Below, piece by piece: positions 44,358 to 53,064 of a DNA stretch of 64,000 nt; the first letter of the stretch is position 1, and each line of letters opens with the position of its first letter. The position numbers were made by a program, and so were the translations under genes. The notes beneath the pieces are model-generated. The model saw only the letters and a program-made list of their open reading frames with translations, was not told the origin of the DNA and ran no database searches. Location of the stretch: contig NZ_RCZE01000019.1 of NCBI RefSeq assembly GCF_006438915.1, forward strand, positions 1-64,000. Direction: 5' to 3'. Source of the stretch: Pseudomonas arsenicoxydans (GTDB lineage: Bacteria > Pseudomonadota > Gammaproteobacteria > Pseudomonadales > Pseudomonadaceae).

Positions 44358-44454
44358 CTTTCGCGAGCAAGCCCGCTCCCACACTAGATCTTCAGTGAAC
44401 ACGTTATCTACGAACACCTGAGATCAAATGTGGGAGCGGGCTTGCTCGCGAAGG
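44358..44454. repeat. REP pair (REPIN)
   Basis: Canonical inverted REP copies lie between the Pmp3-like gene and the S9 peptidase. This is the first REP pair after a REP-free stretch of about 20 kb. Confidence 0.9.
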
Positions 44455-44485
44455 TGGCGCCGCAATTTCAGTACGAGCGCAGACT

Positions 44486-46309
44486 TCAGTCCCCAAGCTC
44501 CATCACCCGCCGATAAAACAACCACTCCTGCTCCAGCGCATGCGCCTGATTGCCCGCCTTGCGAAAGCCATGGCGTTCGTCGGCGTAGTAATGCGCTTCA
44601 ACCAAAATACCGTTGTCCTGCAGCGCCGTAACCATGTCCCGGGTCTGCTGCGGCACGACCACTGCGTCCAGTTCCCCTTGAAAGAAAATCACCGGCACGC
44701 TGATGTTGCTCGCATGCAGCAGCGGTGTGCGCGCAGCGTAGCGCTCGGCGTCCTGTAGCGGATCGCCGATCAGCCAGTCCAGATAATCGCCTTCGAATTT
44801 GTGCGTTGCGCGCCCCAATGCCACGGGATCGCTGACACCGTACAAACTGGCACCGGCGCGGAAAACCTTCTGAAACGCCAGCGCGCAAAGAGTGGTGTAG
44901 CCGCCAGCGCTACCGCCGCGAATAAACGCTTTTCCACCATCGATCAATCCACGTTCGGCGAGATGGGCGACCACTGCGCAGGCGTCCTCCACATCCACGT
45001 CACCCCAACTCAAATGCAGTGCCTGACGATAAGCCCGGCCATAGCCGCTGCTACCGCGATAATTGAGATCGGCCACGGCAAAGCCGCGTTGCGCCCAGTA
45101 TTGAATGCGCGGATCGAGCATCGGGTAGCACGCCGACGTCGGACCGCCGTGGATGAACACCACCAGCGGCGGCTTTGCAGCACCGGTCATCGCTGGATAG
45201 AAGAAACCGTGGGCTTCACCTGAGCCGCTCGGGTAGCGCAGGGTTTGCGGGACGCTGATCTGCTCGGTGGGTAACGGCGCAACGCCGCCGGCTAATACCT
45301 TGACCTGTCGGCTATGGCGGTCGATGGCGATCACCGCCGACGAACTGACCGGCGATGCGGCGATGCAATAAATAAATTGCTCATCCAGCGCCAGATAGCG
45401 GAAGCGACTGTAGGCGCCGGTGAAATCTTCGGAGGTCTCACCGCAAAGACCCAGTCGGCCAAAACCTTCTTTCGTCCAACTGGCCAGGTATTTGTCTTCA
45501 CCCAAAGGCAGCCAGGTGCAGCCTCCAAGTTGCCACGGTGCCGGCCCATGATCGGCCGCGGCACAGGGCAACGGGCTCAAACCGTCTGATGACTCCGCCC
45601 ATGGCTGCCAAAAACCGCCACGGTCCGTCAGACAAAGCAATCGACCGCTGTCATCGAATCGAGGTTGTTGCAGTGATTCCTGAACATCCTCACCAGCCAC
45701 GCAGCGTGGCACCGCAAACTTACCCTCGCTCTGGCGCTCGGCAACCATCAGCCGCGTCGCGGTCCAGGGCTGTTCCGGCCGGCTCCACTCGATCCACGCG
45801 AGGCGTTGCGAGTCTGGGCTCAGGGTCGGTGCTGCGTAGAAGTCGGCACCCTCTGCCAGCAGATGACGCGTGCCGTCCTTCCCATCAATCGCCACCAATC
45901 GATGCCGGTCGCGGTTCTCTTCAACCGCCAAAACCTGTCCGTTGGCGGATTGCAGATCGCCATATCGGCACTGACCCGAAGTCAGTACCACAGGCTCGCC
46001 TGTGAGCGATTGCCGATACAACTGCTGGTCTGCCTCGTTGACGAAAACGATCCCGTCATCCGTCAGACAAAACGCCCCACCGCCATATTCGTAGACCCGA
46101 CTGCGCACACTGAAACCCGCGGGTGTCAGGCAGTGTGCCTGGCCATCGCGCCAATGCCAGATCCGGCAGGCGGCGTCTTCAGGCCGGTATTCGTTCCAGA
46201 ACAGGCCATTGCGACCGACCTGCAACTCGGCAAAGTCGACACCGGCCGCGACCGCTTTAGCGGCGCTGAAGGGCTCAGCTTTTTGCGATGAGGCGTGAGT
46301 TTCGTTCAT
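44486..46309 (-). CDS. pqqM: S9 prolyl-oligopeptidase family peptidase of the pqq operon
   Basis: 607 residues: an N-terminal beta-propeller-like region (about 1-340) and a C-terminal alpha/beta hydrolase with VVFIHGGPTSACYP, nucleophile elbow RGGSAGGYTTL (Ser), Asp in QGELDAVVVP and His in DERHGFRK. No signal peptide, so cytosolic. It begins inside the last 35 bases of pqqE, implying coupled translation. A dipeptidyl/prolyl peptidase gene follows pqqE in other P. fluorescens strains; a role in degrading PqqA fragments is plausible but inferred. Confidence 0.82.
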   Translation of the reverse strand: MNETHASSQKAEPFSAAKAVAAGVDFAELQVGRNGLFWNEYRPEDAACRIWHWRDGQAHCLTPAGFSVRSRVYEYGGGAFCLTDDGIVFVNEADQQLYRQSLTGEPVVLTSGQCRYGDLQSANGQVLAVEENRDRHRLVAIDGKDGTRHLLAEGADFYAAPTLSPDSQRLAWIEWSRPEQPWTATRLMVAERQSEGKFAVPRCVAGEDVQESLQQPRFDDSGRLLCLTDRGGFWQPWAESSDGLSPLPCAAADHGPAPWQLGGCTWLPLGEDKYLASWTKEGFGRLGLCGETSEDFTGAYSRFRYLALDEQFIYCIAASPVSSSAVIAIDRHSRQVKVLAGGVAPLPTEQISVPQTLRYPSGSGEAHGFFYPAMTGAAKPPLVVFIHGGPTSACYPMLDPRIQYWAQRGFAVADLNYRGSSGYGRAYRQALHLSWGDVDVEDACAVVAHLAERGLIDGGKAFIRGGSAGGYTTLCALAFQKVFRAGASLYGVSDPVALGRATHKFEGDYLDWLIGDPLQDAERYAARTPLLHASNISVPVIFFQGELDAVVVPQQTRDMVTALQDNGILVEAHYYADERHGFRKAGNQAHALEQEWLFYRRVMELGD

Positions 46310-47429
46310 TGCGAAAGGCCAGTTGTTCGATGGTCTGGGTGGCGTGCTCGGCTTCTTCGCGGGCTTTGAGGATCACGCCGTGATGTTCGGATTTGCTGCA
46401 CACCGGGTCGGCATTGCTCGCATCGCCCGTAAGCATGAACGCCTGGCAGCGGCAGCCGCCGAAGTCCTTTTCTTTCTCGTCACAAGAGCGGCAAGGCTCG
46501 GGCATCCAGTCGTAACCGCGAAAGCGGTTGAAGCCAAACGAGTCGTACCAGATGTGCTGCATGCTGTGGTCGCGCACGTTGGGAAACTGCACCGGCATCT
46601 GTCGGGCGCCGTGGCAGGGCAGGGCGGTGCCGTCCGGCGTGACCGTCAGGAAGATGCTGCCCCAGCCATTCATGCAGGCTTTCGGGCGCTCTTCGTAATA
46701 GTCCGGCGTGACGAAAATCAGCTTGCACGGATGCCCTTCGGCTTCGAGCTTGGCGCGGTATTCATTGGTGATGCGTTCGGCGCGGACCAGTTGTTCCTTG
46801 GTCGGTAAAAGACCGACCCGATTGAGCTGCGCCCAACCGTAAAACTGACAGGTGGCGAGTTCGACGAAGTCTGCCTCAAGGGCGATGCACAGCTCGATGA
46901 TGCGGTCGATCTGGTCGATGTTGTGCCGATGGGTGACGAAGTTCAGCACCATCGGATAGCCATGAGCCTTCACCGCCCGGGCCATTTCCAGCTTCTGTGC
47001 AAAGGCCTTTTTCGAACCGGCCAATAAGTTGTTCACCTGCTCATCGCTGGCCTGGAAGCTGATCTGGATGTGGTCCAGTCCGGCCTTCTTGAAGTCACTG
47101 ATTTTCTGCTCGGTCAGGCCTATGCCGGAGGTGATCAGGTTGGTGTAGAAACCCAGCTTGCGCGCCTCGGCGATCAACTCGGCGAGGTCCTGGCGCACCA
47201 GCGGCTCACCACCGGAAAAACCCAACTGCGCCGCGCCCATCTCCCGCGCTTCGCGGAACACTTTGATCCACTGCTCGGTGCTCAGTTCTTTGCCTTGCTC
47301 GGCGAAGTCCAGCGGATTGGAGCAGTACGGGCATTGCAGCGGGCAGCGATACGTCAGTTCGGCCAGCAACCACAGCGGCAGGCCGATTTCCGGTTTGGGC
47401 GGTAACGTGTCTGACGCAGAATCAGGCAA
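46275..47429 (-). CDS. pqqE: PqqA peptide cyclase, radical SAM
   Basis: 384 residues if started at TTG 47429, which overlaps the pqqD stop (TTGCCTGA); no ATG or GTG lies closer to the conserved N-terminus. Radical SAM cluster CPLQCPYC (C29, C33, C36) after LPLWLLAELTYR; GFSGGEPLVRQDL next. The C-terminal SPASM domain is rich in Cys (CMNGWGSIF, PCHGARQ, CRSCDEKEKDFGGCRC). It makes the first Glu-Tyr carbon-carbon bond in PqqA while that is held by PqqD. Confidence 0.93.
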   Translation of the reverse strand: MPDSASDTLPPKPEIGLPLWLLAELTYRCPLQCPYCSNPLDFAEQGKELSTEQWIKVFREAREMGAAQLGFSGGEPLVRQDLAELIAEARKLGFYTNLITSGIGLTEQKISDFKKAGLDHIQISFQASDEQVNNLLAGSKKAFAQKLEMARAVKAHGYPMVLNFVTHRHNIDQIDRIIELCIALEADFVELATCQFYGWAQLNRVGLLPTKEQLVRAERITNEYRAKLEAEGHPCKLIFVTPDYYEERPKACMNGWGSIFLTVTPDGTALPCHGARQMPVQFPNVRDHSMQHIWYDSFGFNRFRGYDWMPEPCRSCDEKEKDFGGCRCQAFMLTGDASNADPVCSKSEHHGVILKAREEAEHATQTIEQLAFRNERNSRLIAKS

Positions 47430-47697
47430 GTTCGATCCAGTGCTGAGCACGGGCGACCTCCATGAATTGCTCGATGTCTTCACCGAGCTCGGGCACGCCG
47501 GGGAACTGCGCGTCCAGTTCGGCAATGATCGCTGCGACATCGCGTTCGCCGTCGATCAAACCGCCAATCAGCGCGGCGCTTTCATTGAGTTTGATCATGC
47601 CTTCCGGGTACAGCAGCACATGGCCTTTCTGCGCCGGTTCGTACTGGAAACGGTAGCCGGTACGCCAGGTCGGGGTCTTGCTGCGGTCGAAACTCAT
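47422..47697 (-). CDS. pqqD: PqqA-binding chaperone PqqD
   Basis: 91 residues from ATG 47697 (MSFDRSKTPTWRTGYRFQYE). RRE-type winged helix with YEPAQKGHVLLYPEGMIKLNESAALIGGLIDG. It presents the PqqA precursor to PqqE. The start overlaps the pqqC stop (ATGA) and its end overlaps pqqE. Confidence 0.94.
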   Translation of the reverse strand: MSFDRSKTPTWRTGYRFQYEPAQKGHVLLYPEGMIKLNESAALIGGLIDGERDVAAIIAELDAQFPGVPELGEDIEQFMEVARAQHWIELA

Positions 47698-48446
47698 AAG
47701 GTGATTCCTTTGTGCCAGACCCGTTGTTCGGTCACGCTGTGATACGGCGGGCGTTTCAGTTCGTAGGCCATGCTCATGGCATCGAGCATGCTCCAAAGAA
47801 TGTCCAGTTTGAACTGGAGAATTTCCAGCATGCGCTCCTGGCCTTCTCGCGTCGTGTAGTGCTGCAAAGTAATGGCCAGACCGTGTTCCACGTCACGGCG
47901 CGCCTGGCCCAGGCGAGTGCGGAAATACTCGTAGCCGGTCGGGTCGATCCACGGGTAATGCTGTGGCCAGCTGTCCAGGCGCGATTGGTGGATCTGCGGA
48001 GCGAACAGTTCGGTCAGCGAACTGCTGGCGGCTTCCTGCCAACTGGCTCGACGGGCGAAGTTGACGTAGGCATCGACGGCGAAACGCACGCCGGGCAGGA
48101 CCAGTTCCTGGGAGCGCAGTTGATCCGGGTCGAGGCCTACTGCCTGACCGAGACGCAGCCAGGCTTCGATGCCGCCGTCTTCGCCGGGGGCGCCGTCGTG
48201 GTCGAGCAGGCGCTGAATCCACTCGCGGCGGATTTCGCGATCCGGGCAATTGGCGAGGATCGCGGCGTCTTTCAGGGGGATGTTCACCTGATAGTAGAAA
48301 CGGTTGGCGACCCAGCCCTGGATCTGCTCACGAGTTGCCCGACCGTCATACATCGCCACATGGTAGGGGTGATGGATGTGGTAATAGGCGCCTTTGGCGC
48401 GTAGGGCGGCTTCGAATTCAGCGCGGGACATTGGGGTGTCAGTCAT
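47694..48446 (-). CDS. pqqC: Pyrroloquinoline-quinone synthase PqqC
   Basis: 250 residues from ATG 48446 (SD ggagaa). Conserved KGAYYHIHHPYHVAMYDG, NRFYYQVNIPLKDAAILANC and QEAASSSLTELFAPQIH. The oxidase carries out the final ring closure and eight-electron oxidation to PQQ without metal. It is 127 bases from the pqqB stop, with a perfect palindrome in between. Confidence 0.96.
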   Translation of the reverse strand: MTDTPMSRAEFEAALRAKGAYYHIHHPYHVAMYDGRATREQIQGWVANRFYYQVNIPLKDAAILANCPDREIRREWIQRLLDHDGAPGEDGGIEAWLRLGQAVGLDPDQLRSQELVLPGVRFAVDAYVNFARRASWQEAASSSLTELFAPQIHQSRLDSWPQHYPWIDPTGYEYFRTRLGQARRDVEHGLAITLQHYTTREGQERMLEILQFKLDILWSMLDAMSMAYELKRPPYHSVTEQRVWHKGITL

Positions 48447-48497
48447 TGCGGTTCTCCGGAAAACAACCGGTGGATTCTTTGGTGTCTGGTCTGACGC

Positions 48498-48563
48498 CTT
48501 CGCGAGCAAGCCCGCTCCCACATTGAAATGCATTTCAATGTGGGAGCGGGCTTGCTCGCGAAG
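48498..48563. repeat. 66-base perfect palindrome made of two REPs, inside pqq operon
   Basis: Two inverted REPs meet head to head with no spacer outside the symmetry: bases 48498-48530 are the exact reverse complement of 48531-48563. Other REP pairs in the window have 40-60 unpaired bases between arms. Confidence 0.95.
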
Positions 48564-48573
48564 AGGCCATTGG

Positions 48574-49485
48574 CTACAACACAATACTCATGCCGTCATA
48601 CGCCACTTCAACACCCCGCCGAGCCAGCTCGGCCCGCTCCGGCGAATCCTCATCCAGAATCGGATTGGTGTTGTTGATGTGGATAAGCACCTTGCGCTGC
48701 TTGGGCAATTGCTCCAGCACTTCCAGCATGCCACCAGGGCCGTTCTGCGCCAGATGGCCCATTTCCCGACCGGTGCGGGTGCCGACGCCACGGCGCTGCA
48801 TTTCGTCGTCGTCCCACATCGTGCCGTCCACTAGCAAGCAATCGCTGCCGGCCATGATCTCCAGCAAAGGCGCGTCGACCTTGCCCAGCCCCGGCGCATA
48901 GAACAGCTTGCCGCCGGTGCTCAGGTCTTCAACGATCAGGCCGATGTTATCGCCGGGGTGCGGGTCGAAGCGGTGCGGTGAATAAGGTGGCGCGGCGCTA
49001 CGCAGTGGCAGCGGGGTGAAACGCAGGTTCGGGCAGGCCGCAATGGTGAAACTGCGATCCAGTTCGATCCGGTTCCAATCCAGCCCGCCATTCCAGTGGG
49101 TCAGCATGGTGAACAGCGGAAAACCGCTGCTCAAATCTTCATGGACCATGTCGGTGCACCAGACCTGATGCGGACACCCTTCGCGCAGGCTGAGCAGGCC
49201 GGTGGTGTGGTCGATCTGGCTGTCCATCAGAATGATCGCGCTGATGCCGGTGTCGCGCAGGGCCCGGCCCGGTTGCATCGGGGCGAAACTCTGGAGTTGG
49301 GCGCGAATGTCTGGCGAAGCGTTGCACAGCACCCAGTTCACGCCATCATCGGAAATTGCGATAGACGATTGGGTCCGCGCCTTGGCATTCAGGCTGCCAT
49401 CGCGAAAGCCGGCGCAGTTCACGCAGTTGCAGTTCCACTGGGGGAAACCGCCGCCGGCGGCGGAACCTAGAATCTGGACAAACAT
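48574..49485 (-). CDS. pqqB: PqqB, coenzyme PQQ biosynthesis hydroxylase
   Basis: 303 residues from ATG 49485 (MFVQILGSAAGGGFPQWNCN; SD ggagc). Metallo-beta-lactamase fold, with SQIDHTTGLLSLR in place of the usual HxHxDH. The CNCVNC pair near the N-terminus is typical of PqqB. It hydroxylates the tyrosine of the cross-linked precursor. Confidence 0.95.
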   Translation of the reverse strand: MFVQILGSAAGGGFPQWNCNCVNCAGFRDGSLNAKARTQSSIAISDDGVNWVLCNASPDIRAQLQSFAPMQPGRALRDTGISAIILMDSQIDHTTGLLSLREGCPHQVWCTDMVHEDLSSGFPLFTMLTHWNGGLDWNRIELDRSFTIAACPNLRFTPLPLRSAAPPYSPHRFDPHPGDNIGLIVEDLSTGGKLFYAPGLGKVDAPLLEIMAGSDCLLVDGTMWDDDEMQRRGVGTRTGREMGHLAQNGPGGMLEVLEQLPKQRKVLIHINNTNPILDEDSPERAELARRGVEVAYDGMSIVL

Positions 49486-49510
49486 GGCCGCTCCATCATT
49501 CGAAAACTGA

Positions 49511-49541
49511 AAATAAAAACGCCTCGGCGAGCCGAGGCGTT
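49511..49541 (-). terminator. Attenuating terminator between pqqA and pqqB
   Basis: AACGCCTCGGC/GCCGAGGCGTT stem followed on the minus strand by TTTTTATTTT. This is a full intrinsic terminator placed 20 bases after pqqA, which would make pqqA transcripts much more abundant than pqqBCDE. Confidence 0.88.
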
Positions 49542-49561
49542 GGCACTGCGATACAAAAAGA

Positions 49562-49636
49562 TTAGCGGCTTGCGAAGTACATGGTGACTTCAAAGCCGAT
49601 ACGCAGGTCGGTGTAAGCGGGTTTGGACCAGGACAT
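49562..49636 (-). CDS. pqqA: PqqA, PQQ precursor peptide
   Basis: 24 residues, MSWSKPAYTDLRIGFEVTMY then FASR. Glu16 and Tyr20, in the conserved E-V-T-M-Y motif, become the PQQ skeleton. SD aaggag lies 7 bases before ATG 49636. Followed by an attenuator and preceded by a 155-base promoter gap after pqqF. Confidence 0.97.
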   Translation of the reverse strand: MSWSKPAYTDLRIGFEVTMYFASR

Positions 49637-49791
49637 GGGAGCGCTCCTTCAGGTGATGGGACAGTTGAGATCTATACATATAGTCCACCTCCAGCTGGAG
49701 ATGTTCAGATAGTTAGGTTGCTATGTTACTCAAAATTACAGCGCGGTTGCCCGTGAATCTTTGAGAAAGCTAATTGCAGCGCCTGTAATGA
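49637..49791 (-). promoter_or_regulatory. pqqA promoter region
   Basis: 155 bases between pqqF and pqqA hold a perfect 12-base palindrome CTCCAGCTGGAG (49689-49700), about 55 bases before pqqA, flanked by AT-rich stretches suitable for a promoter. No regulator can be named. Confidence 0.4.
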
Positions 49792-52209
49792 TCATTTTGT
49801 CACTTGCCAAACCGCGCTCGGCCTTGGGCCGCTGGCCAGGCAGCGCCATCCGCCGAGCGCCTGATTCAATCGCTGTGTTGCGGCCAGTAATGCGTCGCGG
49901 TCGATCAGCAGAAGTGTTTCAGTCAGGCGCTCCAGATAATCCGACGAGTGGCCAGCCAGTTTGCCCTGCCAGAGCAGTTCGGCGGCCTGAGGGACGGGCA
50001 AGGTGTTCAGGTCGATTTGGTCTGCCAGGGATTGACGTTGGACGGTGAACGCCACCTCTTCCATGCCTGCGATCATGCCTGGCAAGTCGCTTAGGAAGTG
50101 TTCGATGTGTTCCAGCAAGCCTGCCGGTGCAACGCTCGGTGATTGCACGCCGAACAGAATCCCGGTCTGCCCATGGATCTGGCGCAATGCGCTGAACACG
50201 GCATAACCCAGTTGTAATTCGACCCGCAGACGCTGATAGAACGGCGTCTGGCACAGGTGCGCGAGCAGCCGCCAGGCGGCTTCGTCGGTGATGTCCGGCG
50301 TGGCCGTCGGACAGAACAGCAACAGCGCGTGTTCGCTGGAGCCGGTGTCGACAGTTGTCCACAGGTGCTGCGAGTTGATCGAGGGCGGCGACGATGGTCG
50401 ATCCGCAACGCCGGGCACGCGGCTCAGCGCCAAACCCATCGCTGCTTGTGTCTGCGACGACAGGCCAACGGCCAGGCCTTCCCAACGCGCGCCCGCCCAA
50501 AGCTGCTGCAAATCCCCTGAGTCAGCGGCGGGTTCAAGGCAAAGACCAGGCAGCGTCTTAAGCAGTTGCTTGATCGGCATCAATGGGGCGCTTGGCGGTT
50601 CATCCTGTGAGAGTCCACGTGTTGTCAGCTCTTTCAAAGCGTGTTCGAGGACCGTTGCCATCGATGCCTGTAGCCCCGTCATCTTCAGCAGCCATTCATT
50701 GCCTGATGCGCTGAAGGAAAAGTCGATACCCGCCTGACGCGCATCTTCGCGTAATGGCTTCAACTGGTTTTCCAATGTCGACTGAAGACTGGCAAGAGGC
50801 GTGAAGTCGAGTCGCCAGCGCAAATAAATCGCGCCTTCATCGGTGTTATCAGGCAGCACCGAACTGAACTGCATCGGGGAGTTTTCGCGACGACTGCGCG
50901 AGCGGTCCTGGGCAAACGTGCGCAGGCCACGGTGTTTGCTGGTCTGGCCGCGAATCAGCCCGGCATTGGCCGCGGGCGCTTCGCTGCGTAAAAACGGATT
51001 TGGCGGCGGCAGTTGCCATTCGCCGCTGAAGTTATCCACAGCGCCGATTTTGTTCAGGATGTCTTTCAGCGCTACGACGCCCTGCGCGGATAACCCGGTT
51101 TCCAGTTGCTCACTGTCCCGTTGGGCCAACTGCAAGGCACCGCTGACTTGCTGCTGGCGTTGCAGCAGGGCGGCGTATTCTTCGCGCAAGCCGGCCCAGT
51201 CTTGATGAGAGGCAAAAAAACCCAGCCAGTCGAGAAGCGGTTGGCGAATCACGCTTTCCGATTGAGTGGTGATGAACTCAATGTGCAGCAAGGCTTGCCC
51301 GGCGAATTGATACAGCGGCGCAGCTTTCAGGCTGTCAGCCAGGCCTTGTTCTCGCAGTGTCGCCACCAGTCCGCCGGGTTTCGCGGCGTTCAGCCAATGG
51401 CACAGAAACGCCAGAGCCTCAGGCGATGACTCAGGTAACGTTTCGAACGCGAACAGAAGATCCAGCCGGCGTTCGCCAGTCTGTTGAAAAGTTGTTTCCG
51501 AAGCGTTCATCAGCGCCTCAGGCGCTTGTTGCGGGACTCGTTGCCCAGCGGGAATCTCTTTGCTGAAACGCTGAGCCATCTCACGCAGCTCATCGAGAGT
51601 CTGCGGTCCGGCCAGGCTCAGTGTCATCTGCCCGGTCTGATAAAACCGCTGATGGAAATCCTGCAACGCTTGCTGAAACTCAGGTTGCGGCACTGGCAGG
51701 CTGTCACGGTTGCCGGCATGAAACCCGCGCAAGGGATGGGTCGATGAAAGCCCATCGAACAAGGCCAATTGCTGTTGCGCCACCGCATCCTTCGACCAGG
51801 CGACGAATTCCGCGTGCAGCACTTCCCGTTCCCGCAACTGATCGTCCGGATTCATACGTGGATGAGCGAGCATGTCTGACAGACGCTCCAGCCCATCGGC
51901 CAGCATCTGAGGCGGCAGCTCGAAAAAAAAGTCGGTCGTGCGCTCATTGGTTCGTGCGTTTACCTGACCGCCATGACCCTGAACGTAGGCCATCAGCCCT
52001 TGCCCGGCAGGAAAGCGCTCCGTCCCCAGAAACAGCAAATGCTCCAGAAAATGCGCCATACCGGGCCACGCCAGCGGCACATCGTGACTGCCCGCCGCAA
52101 CGCGCAGCACCGCCGCGCAGCGCTTCAAATTCGGGGCATGACGCAGCGTCACCCGCAAGCCATTGGCCAAGGTTTCAGTGTCGGGGCGAGGGTGATTCAG
52201 CGCAGGCAT
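49792..52209 (-). CDS. pqqF: PqqF, M16-family zinc protease of PQQ synthesis
   Basis: 805 residues from ATG 52209 (SD ggaag). Inverted zinc motif HFLEH at H53, E56, H57 with a downstream Glu in LREREVLHAEF; the second half is an inactive M16 repeat (LRVELQLGYAVFS). It cleaves PqqA to release the cross-linked Glu-Tyr. It precedes pqqA and follows davA by 48 bases on the same strand, so transcription could read in from davBA. Confidence 0.92.
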   Translation of the reverse strand: MPALNHPRPDTETLANGLRVTLRHAPNLKRCAAVLRVAAGSHDVPLAWPGMAHFLEHLLFLGTERFPAGQGLMAYVQGHGGQVNARTNERTTDFFFELPPQMLADGLERLSDMLAHPRMNPDDQLREREVLHAEFVAWSKDAVAQQQLALFDGLSSTHPLRGFHAGNRDSLPVPQPEFQQALQDFHQRFYQTGQMTLSLAGPQTLDELREMAQRFSKEIPAGQRVPQQAPEALMNASETTFQQTGERRLDLLFAFETLPESSPEALAFLCHWLNAAKPGGLVATLREQGLADSLKAAPLYQFAGQALLHIEFITTQSESVIRQPLLDWLGFFASHQDWAGLREEYAALLQRQQQVSGALQLAQRDSEQLETGLSAQGVVALKDILNKIGAVDNFSGEWQLPPPNPFLRSEAPAANAGLIRGQTSKHRGLRTFAQDRSRSRRENSPMQFSSVLPDNTDEGAIYLRWRLDFTPLASLQSTLENQLKPLREDARQAGIDFSFSASGNEWLLKMTGLQASMATVLEHALKELTTRGLSQDEPPSAPLMPIKQLLKTLPGLCLEPAADSGDLQQLWAGARWEGLAVGLSSQTQAAMGLALSRVPGVADRPSSPPSINSQHLWTTVDTGSSEHALLLFCPTATPDITDEAAWRLLAHLCQTPFYQRLRVELQLGYAVFSALRQIHGQTGILFGVQSPSVAPAGLLEHIEHFLSDLPGMIAGMEEVAFTVQRQSLADQIDLNTLPVPQAAELLWQGKLAGHSSDYLERLTETLLLIDRDALLAATQRLNQALGGWRCLASGPRPSAVWQVTK

Positions 52210-52257
52210 GAGCACTTCCAGTACAGAGAAGCGCTAATGCTAGCGGATTACAGGGGA

Positions 52258-53052
52258 TCAGCGCTTGTTAAGGTCGCCGTAAAGCTCGGGACGGCGATCG
52301 ATCAAGTAGCGATTGGCGGCGCGGGAGTCGGCCATCAACTGACGATCCAGTTCGCCGACAATCAGCGCTTCATCCAGGCCGGCCTGAGCGATGCGACTGC
52401 CATCCGGTGCGGCGATGCTGCTCTGGCCGCAGTAGTGGATCTCGCCTTCATGGCCGCAGTAATTGGCGTAGGCCACGTAGCACTGATTCTCGAAAGCGCG
52501 GGCGCGGACCGTGACGTCGGCGACGAAGTCGAAGGGAATCATGTTCGCCGTCGGCACCAGGATCAGCTCGGCGCCGGCCAGGGCCAGACGCCGGGCGTTT
52601 TCCGGGAACTCCATGTCGTAGCAAATCAGGAAGCCAAGTTTCCAGCCATTGAGCTCCACCAGCGGAAAATCATCCTGCCCGGCGCTGAACATCGAGTGAT
52701 CGAGGTCGCCGAACAAGTGCGTCTTGCGGTAGTTGCACAACCGCTCGCCGTGGGCGTCGATCAACTGCACGGCGTTGTAAATCTGCCCGTCCTCGGTGCG
52801 CTCCGGATAGCCATACAAAATGGCAATCCCGGCCGTCTTGGCAATGCGCGCAATCTGCTGCGCCGACTCACCGTTGTGCACCTCGGCGAGGACGCTGACC
52901 GCATCGACGCCGATGTTGTAGCCGGTCAGGAACATCTCCGGCACCACCAACAGATCGGCGCCTTTCGCTTCCAGTGCAAGCTGATGCAGGCGTTGCAGAT
53001 TGCCGGCGACGTCCAGGGGCAGCGGTGGACATTGGTAAAGGGCTACGCGCAT
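52258..53052 (-). CDS. davA: 5-aminopentanamidase (delta-aminovaleramidase), nitrilase superfamily
   Basis: 264 residues. Catalytic triad of the nitrilase fold: Glu in VVPEMFLTGYN, Lys in YRKTHLFG and Cys in GFLICYDMEFPE. Length and pairing with the adjacent lysine monooxygenase identify DavA, which hydrolyses 5-aminopentanamide to 5-aminovalerate in lysine catabolism. It starts 12 bases after the davB stop. Confidence 0.9.
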   Translation of the reverse strand: MRVALYQCPPLPLDVAGNLQRLHQLALEAKGADLLVVPEMFLTGYNIGVDAVSVLAEVHNGESAQQIARIAKTAGIAILYGYPERTEDGQIYNAVQLIDAHGERLCNYRKTHLFGDLDHSMFSAGQDDFPLVELNGWKLGFLICYDMEFPENARRLALAGAELILVPTANMIPFDFVADVTVRARAFENQCYVAYANYCGHEGEIHYCGQSSIAAPDGSRIAQAGLDEALIVGELDRQLMADSRAANRYLIDRRPELYGDLNKR

Positions 53053-53064
53053 TTCGGATTCCTC

